Positions 45,196 to 52,287 of a stretch of 52,287 nt of DNA are shown one piece after another (within the stretch, counting starts at the first letter, position 1; each line of letters begins with the position of its first letter). Source of the DNA: Clostridiales bacterium (lineage in GTDB: Bacteria; Bacillota; Clostridia; Lachnospirales; Lachnospiraceae); assembly GCA_012512855.1 (NCBI GenBank), contig JAAZDK010000158.1, forward strand, positions 1 through 52,287, read 5' to 3'. The notes under the pieces were generated by a model that saw nothing but the letters and a program-made list of their open reading frames with translations, ran no database searches and was not told where the DNA came from. The translations under genes were made by a program, and so were the position numbers.

Positions 45196-46551
45196 ATGGC
45201 AGCTTTCGAAAATTTATCCGATAAATTGCAGAATATTTTCAAAAGCCTTAGAGGAAAGGGAAGGCTTTCAGAGTCAGATGTTAAAAGCGCATTAAGGGAA
45301 GTTAAGATTGCCTTGCTTGAGGCTGATGTAAACTTTAAGGTTGTAAAGAATTTTATCAGCGCCATACAGGAAAGGGCTGTAGGACAGGATGTGCTTAACA
45401 GCCTGACCCCAGGTCAGATGGTTATTAAGATTGTTAACGAGGAAATGATCAAGCTGCTGGGTGAGACTGCAACGGAGCTTCAGCTTAAACCTGCAAATGA
45501 AATAACTGTGATAATGCTTTGCGGTCTGCAGGGCGCAGGTAAAACCACAGCAGCGGCAAAGCTTGCCTCAAAGCTTAAGTCAAAGGGACGTATGCCGCTT
45601 CTGGTTGCCTGCGATATTTACAGGCCTGCGGCAATAGAGCAGCTGCAGATAAACGGCAGCAAGGTTGGTGTAAATGTATTTTCCATGGGTGATAAGCATA
45701 AGCCCGTTAACATAGCTAAGGCTGCCATGGAGCATGCTGCAAAAAACGGCCATAATGTGGTTATAATAGATACAGCCGGTCGTCTTCATATTGATGAGGA
45801 ATTGATGAATGAGCTGCAGGAAATCAAGGCCAATATTGACGTACACCAGACAATTCTTGTGGTGGATGCGATGACAGGCCAGGATGCGGTTAATGTTGCT
45901 GAAAGCTTTAATGAAAAATTATCAATTGACGGAGTAATTCTCACCAAGCTTGATGGTGATACCAGGGGTGGTGCGGCTCTCTCCATCAGAGCCGTTACAG
46001 GTCGGCCGATTATCTTTGCAGGTATGGGCGAAAAGCTCACTGATCTTGAACAGTTCTATCCCGACAGAATGGCTTCCCGTATCCTTGGAATGGGTGACAT
46101 ACTTACCTTAATTGATAAAGCCCAGGCTGAATTTGATGAGAAAAAGGCCAAGGAGCTGGAAAGAAAGCTTAAGAAGGCCGAGTTTGATTTCAATGATTTC
46201 CTTGATCAGATGAATCAGGTTAAAAGGATGGGAAGCTTAACCGATATTATCAGCATGATTCCCGGTATGGGAAAGCATCTTAAGGATTTGAAGGATGCTG
46301 ATTTGGATCAGAAGGCGCTTTCCAGAACTGAGGCAATAATTTATTCAATGACCAAGGAGGAAAGAGCCAATCCTGATATTCTCAATCCCTCCAGAAAGAG
46401 AAGGATTGCAGCCGGAGCAGGCGTGGATATCAGTGAGGTCAATGCCCTGGTTAAGCAGTTTGATCAGGTTAGGAAAATGATGAAGCAATTTTCAGGTATG
46501 ATGGGTAAGGGTGGAAAACGTGGCAAATTCCGTATGCCCTTTGGCTTCTAA
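45196..46551 (+). CDS. ffh: Signal recognition particle protein Ffh
   Basis: SRP GTPase that binds signal sequences and 4.5S RNA. 451 residues. N domain with LSESDVKSALREVKIALLEADV, GTPase G1 GLQGAGKTTAAAKL, ACDIYRPAAIEQL, DTAGRLHID, TKLDGDTRGGAA; methionine-rich M domain from about 305 with MIPGMGKHL and the RNA-binding NPSRKRRIAAGAG. It ends with a basic Met/Gly tail. AAGGAG overlaps the end of ylxM. Confidence 0.97.
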   Translation: MAAFENLSDKLQNIFKSLRGKGRLSESDVKSALREVKIALLEADVNFKVVKNFISAIQERAVGQDVLNSLTPGQMVIKIVNEEMIKLLGETATELQLKPANEITVIMLCGLQGAGKTTAAAKLASKLKSKGRMPLLVACDIYRPAAIEQLQINGSKVGVNVFSMGDKHKPVNIAKAAMEHAAKNGHNVVIIDTAGRLHIDEELMNELQEIKANIDVHQTILVVDAMTGQDAVNVAESFNEKLSIDGVILTKLDGDTRGGAALSIRAVTGRPIIFAGMGEKLTDLEQFYPDRMASRILGMGDILTLIDKAQAEFDEKKAKELERKLKKAEFDFNDFLDQMNQVKRMGSLTDIISMIPGMGKHLKDLKDADLDQKALSRTEAIIYSMTKEERANPDILNPSRKRRIAAGAGVDISEVNALVKQFDQVRKMMKQFSGMMGKGGKRGKFRMPFGF

Positions 46552-46652
46552 CAGTCAGCAATGCATGCGTCATGCGGCATATTGATATTTTACATCCAAG
46601 ATGCAGTATGCGCAATTTGCATATATAGCAGCAAATTAAGGAGGTGAAGAAG

Positions 46653-46895
46653 ATGGTAAAGATCAGATTAAAGAGAATGGGACAGAAGAAGTCTCCTTTC
46701 TATAGAATTATAGTAGCTGATGCAAGATCACCACGTGATGGAAGATTTATCGATGAAATCGGCACCTATGATCCTCGTCAGAATCCCAGCGTTTTCAAGA
46801 TTAATGAAGAAGCAGCCAAGAAATGGCTTGCTAATGGTGCACAGCCTACCGATACTGTAAGCAAAATATTCAAGCTTGCCGGTATCATAAAATAA
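46653..46895 (+). CDS. rpsP: 30S ribosomal protein S16
   Basis: 80 residues, the normal size. Starts [18 protein letters not shown], with GTYDPRQNP in the middle. A full AAGGAGGTGA Shine-Dalgarno sits before ATG 46653; the GTG at 46644 is inside the Shine-Dalgarno and is not used. Confidence 0.98.
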   Translation: MVKIRLKRMGQKKSPFYRIIVADARSPRDGRFIDEIGTYDPRQNPSVFKINEEAAKKWLANGAQPTDTVSKIFKLAGIIK

Positions 46896-46905
46896 GCAAT
46901 GCAAA

Positions 46906-46935
46906 GTCAGTAAGCCTTTATGGCTTACCGCTGAC
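46906..46935 (+). repeat. Intercistronic hairpin between rpsP and khpA
   Basis: GTCAGTAAGCC (46906-46916) pairs with GGCTTA and CTGAC (46922-46935) with a small bulge, loop TTTAT. There is no T-run. It ends a few bases before the khpA ribosome binding site. Confidence 0.65.
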
Positions 46936-46949
46936 GATGGAGGTAGGGA

Positions 46950-47180
46950 ATGAGGGAATTAGTCGAAGTAATCGCTAAATCACTGGTAGATCATCCCGAT
47001 GAGGTAGTTGTTACCGAAAAGGAAACCGATAAGGCTATTGTTGTGGAATTGAAGGTTGCTGCAGATGATATGGGGAAGGTTATCGGCAAACAGGGCCGTA
47101 TAGCAAAATCCATCCGTACTGTAGTTAAAGCTGCCGCAACAAAGGATGATAAAAAAGTAATTGTTGAAATTCTGCAGTAA
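46950..47180 (+). CDS. khpA: KH-domain RNA-binding protein KhpA (YlqC)
   Basis: 76 residues containing a single KH domain with the GKQGRIAKSIRTVV loop. KhpA pairs with KhpB and binds RNA; in several Firmicutes it influences cell division and mRNA stability. GGAGGTAGGG precedes ATG. Position between rpsP and rimM is the standard one. Confidence 0.95.
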   Translation: MRELVEVIAKSLVDHPDEVVVTEKETDKAIVVELKVAADDMGKVIGKQGRIAKSIRTVVKAAATKDDKKVIVEILQ

Positions 47181-47210
47181 TTAGCTGCAGATTTTCCTAT
47201 GCAAAATCGG

Positions 47211-47261
47211 GAAGCTGTCTGTTATGTTCATGTACAAGACATAGTAGAACAGCTTCTTTTT
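47211..47261 (+). terminator. Rho-independent terminator after khpA
   Basis: GAAGCTGT (47211-47218) pairs with ACAGCTTC (47249-47256); pairing extends inward with small interruptions (GTTATGT/GACATAG). Five Ts follow. Confidence 0.85.
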
Positions 47262-47440
47262 GCAGGGAATTCGCTTCAGAGGAGCAGCTATCAATAATAG
47301 TAGCTAATAATAGCTATATATTTGGCGAACAGAATTAAATAAAATTAAAGCTGTTTAGATTAATATACTAGTATTAGGCTAGCTCAGTTCAAAAACGCAG
47401 GTTAGAATTTTATCACAAGCTATTTGGCAGTTCAAGATAA

Positions 47441-47486
47441 TTTAAACTAAGATATTTTCACAATTTAAATTAAGATATTTTCACAA
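47441..47486. repeat. 23-base tandem repeat before rimM
   Basis: Two adjacent 23-base units (47441-47463 and 47464-47486), identical except one C/T, each containing TAAGATATTTTCACAA. Confidence 0.88.
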
Positions 47487-47499
47487 GCAGGTAAGGAAA

Positions 47500-48006
47500 A
47501 TGGAAAATTATTTGAGAGTTGGCGTTATTACATCTACACACGGAATCAAGGGTGAAGTCAAGGTATACCCTACCACAGAGGATCCGCAGCGCTTCAGACA
47601 GCTGGAGCAGGTAATTCTTGATACCGGCAAGGAATTAATCCCTCTTGATATAGAGGAGGTTAAATTCTTTAAGCAGATGGTTATATTAAAATTTAAAGGG
47701 ATAGACAATATTAATGATGTCCAAAAATACCGCAATATGGATTTGCTGGTAACAAGAGAAAATGCCATCAAGCTGGAGGAGGGCGAATACTTCATATGTG
47801 ATTTGATAAACTGTGAGGTATTTACCGAAAGCGGAGAAAGGCTGGGGATTCTTACAGAGGTCATGACCAATGCGGCAAATGACGTATATGTTGTCCAAAT
47901 GGATAACGGTAAGGAAGTATTGCTGCCTGCAATAAATGATTGCATTCTTAATATAGATGTGGAGAATAAAAAGGTAATCGTGCATTTAATGAAGGGATTG
48001 CTTTAA
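47500..48006 (+). CDS. rimM: Ribosome maturation factor RimM
   Basis: 168 residues: N-terminal beta-barrel ([20 protein letters not shown]) and C-terminal PRC-barrel ([35 protein letters not shown]). Assists 16S rRNA processing and assembly of the 30S head. GTAAGGA lies very close to ATG 47500, tighter than usual. trmD follows by 25 bases. Confidence 0.95.
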   Translation: MENYLRVGVITSTHGIKGEVKVYPTTEDPQRFRQLEQVILDTGKELIPLDIEEVKFFKQMVILKFKGIDNINDVQKYRNMDLLVTRENAIKLEEGEYFICDLINCEVFTESGERLGILTEVMTNAANDVYVVQMDNGKEVLLPAINDCILNIDVENKKVIVHLMKGLL

Positions 48007-48031
48007 GAACAAATAAGGAGTACATTTTTAT

Positions 48032-48811
48032 ATGAATTTTCATGTACTGACGCTTTTTCCGGATATGATAATGCAGGGCCTAAATACCAGTATTATCGGA
48101 AGGGCTATTGAAAAAGGACTTATCAGCATTAACACCATCAATATAAGAGATTTCAGCGAAGATAAGCACAAACGGGTGGATGACTATCCTTATGGCGGAG
48201 GAGCCGGTATGGTAATTAAAGCCGAACCGGTGTACAAGGCCTATGAGCATCTGGTAAATCAAATAAAGCAATCCAGGCCTGAAGGCTTTGCTGAGTACAA
48301 GCCCAGGCTTATTTATGCGACTCCGCAGGGCAGGGTGTTTAGCCAGACTATGGCTGAGGAGTTTGCCCGACTGGATGATCTAATCATCCTGTGTGGCCAT
48401 TATGAAGGAATTGACGAAAGAGTCCTTGAGCTGATTGTAACCGATAATGTATCAATAGGAGATTATGTACTGACAGGTGGAGAGCTGCCTGCCATGGTGA
48501 TGATAGATGCTGTTGCAAGGCTCATTCCAGGGGTACTCAATAATGACATATCCTCAGAATTTGAATCCTTAAGGGATAATCTTCTGGAATATCCCCAGTA
48601 TACCAGACCTGAGCTATTTATGGGCATGAAGGTTCCTGAGGTTTTGCTGTCAGGTCACCATGCCAATATAGAGGCCTGGAGAAGAGAGCAATCTATTATC
48701 AGGACATATGAAAGACGCCCTGATCTGCTGGAAAAAGCCCCGCTTAACAAGGCTGAAAGCGAATTTCTCAAAAAATATATAAATCAGAGTCAGTCAGATA
48801 CAGAGCAATAG
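48032..48811 (+). CDS. trmD: tRNA (guanine-N1)-methyltransferase
   Basis: Methylates G37 of tRNAs. 259 residues, a SPOUT-fold enzyme with a deep trefoil knot. Landmarks: LTLFPDMI at the start, [40 protein letters not shown], and the C-terminal helical domain with [20 protein letters not shown] precedes ATG by about 11 bases. Confidence 0.97.
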   Translation: MNFHVLTLFPDMIMQGLNTSIIGRAIEKGLISINTINIRDFSEDKHKRVDDYPYGGGAGMVIKAEPVYKAYEHLVNQIKQSRPEGFAEYKPRLIYATPQGRVFSQTMAEEFARLDDLIILCGHYEGIDERVLELIVTDNVSIGDYVLTGGELPAMVMIDAVARLIPGVLNNDISSEFESLRDNLLEYPQYTRPELFMGMKVPEVLLSGHHANIEAWRREQSIIRTYERRPDLLEKAPLNKAESEFLKKYINQSQSDTEQ

Positions 48812-48942
48812 ATGTATAAGTGCGGCAGACTCTATCCGCTAAAAAGAACTGGAGGGGCTCTGACAGAATATAAAAAAACATATTTTACAAATAAATATTC
48901 AATAATAATGATTAAATATTATAAATATATCTTATTTTAGGC

Positions 48943-48971
48943 TTGCATAATATAATTTTTTATGTTAAAGT
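48943..48971 (+). promoter_or_regulatory. Promoter upstream of rplS
   Basis: -35 TTGCAT (48943-48948), 17-base spacer, -10 TAAAGT (48966-48971). It would start a transcript just before the structured region ahead of rplS. Confidence 0.5.
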
Positions 48972-48979
48972 ATTTTATT

Positions 48980-49043
48980 GTGAGATGGGATGGTCCTCTG
49001 ACGCATGGCAATAGCCAAACCGTGTCAAGAACATCTTAAATGA
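48980..49043 (+). promoter_or_regulatory. Candidate ribosomal protein L19 leader RNA
   Basis: Between the promoter and the rplS ribosome binding site, TGACGC pairs with GTGTCA around an inner GGCAATAGCC hairpin, and the flanks GATGGTCCT/AAGAACATC pair imperfectly. A structured autoregulatory leader before rplS is known in Firmicutes; I matched position and fold type, not a covariance model. Confidence 0.45.
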
Positions 49044-49058
49044 TTAGGAGGTCACAAA

Positions 49059-49406
49059 ATGAACGATATTATTAAGAGTATTGAAGCAGAACAAATGAAG
49101 TCTGATATTACAGATTTCGCTGTTGGCGACACCATCCAGGTATATGCCAAGGTTAAGGAAGGTAACCGTGAAAGATTACAGGTATTTGAAGGTACTGTAA
49201 TAAAGAAGCAGCATGGTGGAGCCAGAGAATCCTTTACCGTAAGAAAAACATCAAATGGTATCGGAGTAGAAAGAACCTGGCCATTGCACAGTCCTAGCAT
49301 CGACAGGATTGTTGTCGTAAGAAAAGGTAAGGTAAGACGTGCCAAGTTATTCTATTTGCGTGATAGAGTTGGTAAGAAGGCTAAGGTTAAGGAGCAAATC
49401 AGATAA
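49059..49406 (+). CDS. rplS: 50S ribosomal protein L19
   Basis: 115 residues, the family size. Contains [52 protein letters not shown] and the basic C-terminus [16 protein letters not shown] precedes ATG. Located at the 30S/50S interface in the ribosome. Followed by a strong terminator. Confidence 0.98.
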   Translation: MNDIIKSIEAEQMKSDITDFAVGDTIQVYAKVKEGNRERLQVFEGTVIKKQHGGARESFTVRKTSNGIGVERTWPLHSPSIDRIVVVRKGKVRRAKLFYLRDRVGKKAKVKEQIR

Positions 49407-49413
49407 TTACCGA

Positions 49414-49446
49414 AGGGACAATACATATTGTAATTGTCCCTTTTTT
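49414..49446 (+). terminator. Rho-independent terminator after rplS
   Basis: AGGGACAAT pairs with ATTGTCCCT around ACATATTGTA-type loop sequence; six Ts follow. Confidence 0.9.
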
Positions 49447-49515
49447 CACCTCATTGAAATGTAAAATAACATTCGCAACCGGGCTGCAAAAGAAGTATGG
49501 CATTTATGCGCAACT

Positions 49516-49573
49516 AAGTGTACAATTATATAAAGCCTACAATAAAGTGTACAATCATATTAAGTCCACAATC
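49516..49573. repeat. 29-base imperfect tandem repeat
   Basis: Units 49516-49544 and 49545-49573 both begin AAGTGTACAAT and match at 24 of 29 positions. Confidence 0.78.
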
Positions 49574-49629
49574 AATATTAAGATCAAGGCAATATAAAAA
49601 TCGTCTGATAAGCTAATATGCCTAACCAG

Positions 49630-49698
49630 CATAATTTGCCTTTCATGCAAATTATGTCTGACAGGCTAAGTTTGCCTACAGGCAAAGTTTTCTGTCAG
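49630..49698. repeat. Two adjacent hairpins before lepB
   Basis: CATAATTTGC/GCAAATTATG (49630-49656) is followed at once by CTGACAG/CTGTCAG enclosing TTTGCC/GGCAAA (49658-49698). The text TCTGA-GCTAA-TGCCTA also occurs twice, near 49604 and 49657. Confidence 0.7.
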
Positions 49699-49737
49699 AC
49701 AAACATATAAAACGGGAATCGGAAGGATAAGCAGGCT

Positions 49738-50328
49738 ATGGATTTTGATTTTGATAAGGAAAGCAAACGTCCTTTGGTCAAAAGGATTATAATAGAAATA
49801 TTCATATGGGCGGCTCAGATTGCTGCCGTTATTTTCCTTGCTTATTTTATAATATATTATGCCCTTGAAAAAACCGAGATGCCGGGAATATCGATGGAAA
49901 ACACCCTGTTTGATGGGGAGCCCATCATAATCAATAAATTATCCTATCGATTTTCTGATCCGAAACGCTTTGATGTAATTGTATTCAAGCAAACCGGAAG
50001 GGAACACAGCTATTACAATATAAAACGCATAATTGCCCTGCCCGGTGAAACCATACAGATAAAAGACGGCATAATATTTATAAACGGAGAAGCTATAGAG
50101 GATATTGTCAATGTAGAAGAAATGAAAAATTATGGTCTGGCTGCTGAGCCTCTGACTCTGGAAGAAAATGAGTACTTTGTACTGGGAGATAACAGAAACA
50201 ACAGTGAGGACAGCAGATTTGCCAGTGTAGGTATGATTCGCAGGGAAGAGATCATCGGAAAAGCATTCATACGCTTAAAACCCTTTAACTTTGTTAATAA
50301 GCTCAATCTTAAAACAGACAACGATTAA
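49738..50328 (+). CDS. lepB: Signal peptidase I
   Basis: Membrane serine protease that removes signal peptides. 196 residues with a cytoplasmic basic N-terminus, one membrane helix (about 19-42), catalytic Ser52 in GISMENTL and catalytic Lys96 in NIKRIIALPGE, then GDNRNNSEDSR. Single-helix Gram-positive SipS type. GGAAGGATAAG precedes ATG. rbgA follows by 30 bases. Confidence 0.95.
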   Translation: MDFDFDKESKRPLVKRIIIEIFIWAAQIAAVIFLAYFIIYYALEKTEMPGISMENTLFDGEPIIINKLSYRFSDPKRFDVIVFKQTGREHSYYNIKRIIALPGETIQIKDGIIFINGEAIEDIVNVEEMKNYGLAAEPLTLEENEYFVLGDNRNNSEDSRFASVGMIRREEIIGKAFIRLKPFNFVNKLNLKTDND

Positions 50329-50358
50329 AATATTATACAGACAGAACGGAGAATATGC

Positions 50359-51228
50359 ATGCAGTATCAATGGTATCCTGGCCATATGGCCAAAGCAAAG
50401 AAAATTATGCAGGAGGATATGAAGCTCATAGATGTGGTTATTGAGCTTCTTGATGCGCGCATACCCTATTCAAGCAAAAATCCTGACATTGATCAGCTTA
50501 CCAAAAATAAATCCAGGGTAATTCTTCTCAATAAGGCGGATATGGCAGATGCCCGTGTAAATAGCCTTTGGAAGGAATATTTTGAGTCAAGGGGCTTTTT
50601 CGTTGCCATGGTTAATTCCAGGGAAGGGACAGGTATAAGACAGGTACAGGATATTGTAAACAAGGCTTGTGAGGAAAAACGGGAACGTGACAGAAAAAAG
50701 GGCATATTATACCGGCCTGTACGCGCCATGATAGTGGGCATACCCAATGTTGGCAAATCCACCTTTATAAACAGCTTTGTAGGCAGGGCAACCGCAAAAA
50801 CAGGCAATAAGCCTGGTGTCACAAAGGGCAAGCAATGGATTAGACTGGACAAATATACAGAGCTGCTTGACACGCCGGGAATTCTCTGGCCGAAGTTTGA
50901 GGAACAGACGGTTGGCCTGCATTTGGCGCTTGTCGGCTCAATTAATGATAATATCCTTGATACAGCAAATCTGGCTCTGGAGCTGATTCTTAAATTGAAC
51001 AAAAGCTATCCTCAGGCATTAACAGACAGATATAATATAAACCAGCCCCCGGCTGAGCTTGATCTTAAGGAGGCCGGCAAAATACTTGAGGAAATTGCCA
51101 TAAAAAGAGCCTGTCTGCAAAAGGGTGGAGAAGCCGATACGCAAAAGGCGGCATACCTGCTCCTGGATGATTTCAGAAATGCAAGGCTTGGCAATATCAC
51201 ACTTGAATATCCCAAGTATGTTCCTTAG
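50359..51228 (+). CDS. rbgA: Ribosome biogenesis GTPase RbgA (YlqF)
   Basis: Late 50S assembly GTPase. 289 residues with the circularly permuted GTPase order: G4 NKAD at 58-61 precedes G1 GIPNVGKST at 127-135 and G3 DTPG at 171-174. N-terminal YPGHMAKAKK and a C-terminal helical domain complete the family picture. CGGAGAA lies before ATG. Confidence 0.96.
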   Translation: MQYQWYPGHMAKAKKIMQEDMKLIDVVIELLDARIPYSSKNPDIDQLTKNKSRVILLNKADMADARVNSLWKEYFESRGFFVAMVNSREGTGIRQVQDIVNKACEEKRERDRKKGILYRPVRAMIVGIPNVGKSTFINSFVGRATAKTGNKPGVTKGKQWIRLDKYTELLDTPGILWPKFEEQTVGLHLALVGSINDNILDTANLALELILKLNKSYPQALTDRYNINQPPAELDLKEAGKILEEIAIKRACLQKGGEADTQKAAYLLLDDFRNARLGNITLEYPKYVP

Positions 51229-51238
51229 GAACAAGTAT

Positions 51239-51289
51239 GATCCCAAGTAACAAGTCTCTTCCAAAGGAACAAGCATATTTCTTGGGATC
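51239..51289 (+). terminator. Inverted repeat after rbgA
   Basis: GATCCCAAG (51239-51247) mirrors CTTGGGATC (51281-51289). There is no T-run, so termination is uncertain; the loop carries repeated GGAACAAG-like text. Confidence 0.4.
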
Positions 51290-51361
51290 AAGCCTGATAT
51301 ATGTGTTATATAATAAAATATATAATTTAAATATCGTAATCAGGAAATGGAGATAAATAAG

Positions 51362-52144
51362 ATGAATAAAAATACTGAAGAAAACAGCCAAAAAAAGGTA
51401 GCGCATATAAAGCTTGAATTCATGCAGGCTGATATTTCTGAAATTCCATCCTTGCTTGAGAAATATGCTGATGATGACAGAAGCGGTGTTATTACCATCT
51501 GCAGGCAGTATAAAACAAAGCTGGATGCCTACAGGGAGGAGTGTGCCCGGCTGGAGGGTATGAAGCAGTATGAAAGGGAATATGCCGACTACCAGTATAT
51601 CTGCGGGATTGATGAGGTGGGACGCGGTCCCCTGGCCGGACCTGTTATAGCCTGCGCAGTTATACTTCCAAAGGATTGCAATATTTTATATATAAACGAT
51701 TCTAAGCAGCTGTCAGCCAGGAAGCGTGAGGAGCTGTATGATGAAATCATTAAATCAGCCGTTTCCTTTGGAATAGGAAGTGTGCCGCCAAATCAGATTG
51801 ATGAAATGAATATTCTGCAGGCCACCTATGAGGCTATGCGAAAGGCTATCGGCAATCTGACTGTAAAGCCTGATATAATTTTAACCGATGCGGTAACCAT
51901 ACCGGGGATTGATATAAGGCAGGTACCTATTAAAAAGGGAGACGCAAAAAGCATTTCAATTGCTGCCGCCAGTATTGTGGCCAAGGTCACCAGAGACCGC
52001 CTGATGATGGCTTACGACAAGGTATTTCCCGGATACGAATTTGCCAGCAACATGGGTTATGGTTCCGCAAGGCATATTGAAGCTATCAGGAAGCTGGGCC
52101 TGTCGCCTATACATAGAAGAAGCTTTGTGACAAATTTTATATAA
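51362..52144 (+). CDS. rnhB: Ribonuclease HII
   Basis: Cleaves RNA in RNA/DNA hybrids, removing misincorporated ribonucleotides. 260 residues: a Firmicutes-type N-terminal extension (about 1-75), then the catalytic domain with GIDEVGRGPLAGP (D84, E85), NDSKQLS, LTDAV and SIAAASIVAKVTRD. GGAGATAAATAAG fixes ATG 51362; ATG 51347 lies inside the preceding AGGAAATGG and lacks spacing. Confidence 0.95.
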   Translation: MNKNTEENSQKKVAHIKLEFMQADISEIPSLLEKYADDDRSGVITICRQYKTKLDAYREECARLEGMKQYEREYADYQYICGIDEVGRGPLAGPVIACAVILPKDCNILYINDSKQLSARKREELYDEIIKSAVSFGIGSVPPNQIDEMNILQATYEAMRKAIGNLTVKPDIILTDAVTIPGIDIRQVPIKKGDAKSISIAAASIVAKVTRDRLMMAYDKVFPGYEFASNMGYGSARHIEAIRKLGLSPIHRRSFVTNFI

Positions 52145-52287
52145 ATCAAGAAGCTTAATAACTATATCGATAATGATGTTTAACAGGCTGTATGAATAAA
52201 TCCTTATAGGCTTATAATACTCGACCAATTTGGTGCTTATTTAAGATTATTAAACGGCTTTTTCGTATGAAAGATTCTTATTATATA
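52145..52287. other. End of window, no gene seen
   Basis: 143 AT-rich bases after rnhB with no open frame of interest and no clear terminator. Confidence 0.6.

Larger units (their letters stand above)
47181..47499 (+). other. Spacer between khpA and rimM
   Basis: 319 bases. It holds a terminator (47211-47261) and a 23-base tandem repeat (47441-47486). A GGCTAGCTCAGTT segment at 47378 resembles a tRNA D-arm but no tRNA surrounds it. Confidence 0.7.
49407..49737. other. Spacer between rplS and lepB
   Basis: 331 bases filled mainly with repeats: terminator (49414-49446), 29-base tandem repeat (49516-49573), and two hairpins (49630-49656 and 49658-49698). No gene seen. Confidence 0.7.

Noticed and set aside
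47378-47390. tRNA D-arm-like text GGCTAGCTCAGTT
   Set aside because: No acceptor stem, anticodon arm or GTTCRA T-loop at the right distances.
1-52287. Mobile elements, CRISPR arrays, prophage genes
   Set aside because: No transposase, integrase, phage structural gene, regularly spaced repeat array or cas gene was seen on either strand.

Overview
This is an AT-rich stretch of a low-GC Firmicutes chromosome. It most resembles a strictly anaerobic Clostridia of the Lachnospiraceae type. The evidence is an IspH-ribosomal protein S1 fusion, a flavodiiron oxygen-reducing protein, a sodium-pumping decarboxylase cluster, a clostridial polyamine cluster, a class B sortase, strong GGAGG-type ribosome binding sites and the gene orders plsX-acpP-rnc-smc-ftsY and ylxM-ffh-rpsP-khpA-rimM-trmD-rplS-lepB-rbgA-rnhB. 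I found no insertion sequence, prophage, CRISPR array, rRNA or convincing tRNA. Almost all genes lie on the + strand; the exception is a very large sortase.

Layout. 1-5214: polyamine operon (speA cut by the window edge, speE, speB, carboxy(nor)spermidine dehydrogenase, nspC). 5290-8987: a minus-strand 727-residue class B sortase with long charged tails, divergent from a D,D-carboxypeptidase. 9159-14573: flavodiiron protein, KDG-type sugar kinase, a small membrane-anchored unknown, and an aconitase-family hydratase interrupted by an in-frame UGA. 14936-25826: housekeeping genes (folD, an unknown, rimO, pgsA, cinA, a GerMN lipoprotein, an HI0933-type flavoprotein, cmk, ispH-rpsA, cheR). 26132-34446: plsX, acpP, rnc, smc, ftsY, ilvA. 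34447-36387: a long spacer with a possible structured RNA gene, then recA with a LexA box. recX follows. 37309-42292: a five-gene biotin-dependent, sodium-pumping decarboxylase cluster with both a 12S-type and a 5S-type carboxyltransferase. 42345-44422: an ABC-F ribosome-protection gene behind a structured leader encoding a six-residue peptide. 44806-52144: the SRP/ribosome maturation operon.

How the genes work together. The first operon makes agmatine, putrescine and spermidine and appears to hold two different ways of adding the aminopropyl group. The decarboxylase cluster would turn carboxyl-group energy into a sodium gradient. The ABC-F leader has the parts expected of ribosome-dependent transcription attenuation: start signal, six-codon ORF, an antiterminator and a terminator that share one strand. 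The last block couples co-translational targeting (Ffh, with FtsY encoded 13 kb upstream) to ribosome and tRNA maturation (RimM, TrmD, RbgA, KhpA).

The observations I rate highest are the ABC-F attenuation leader, the in-frame UGA at the domain boundary of the hydratase, the hybrid transcarboxylase/sodium pump cluster, the double spermidine route, the oversized sortase, and the promoter plus rod-like RNA candidate between ilvA and recA. All calls come from reading the sequence; no database search was possible.
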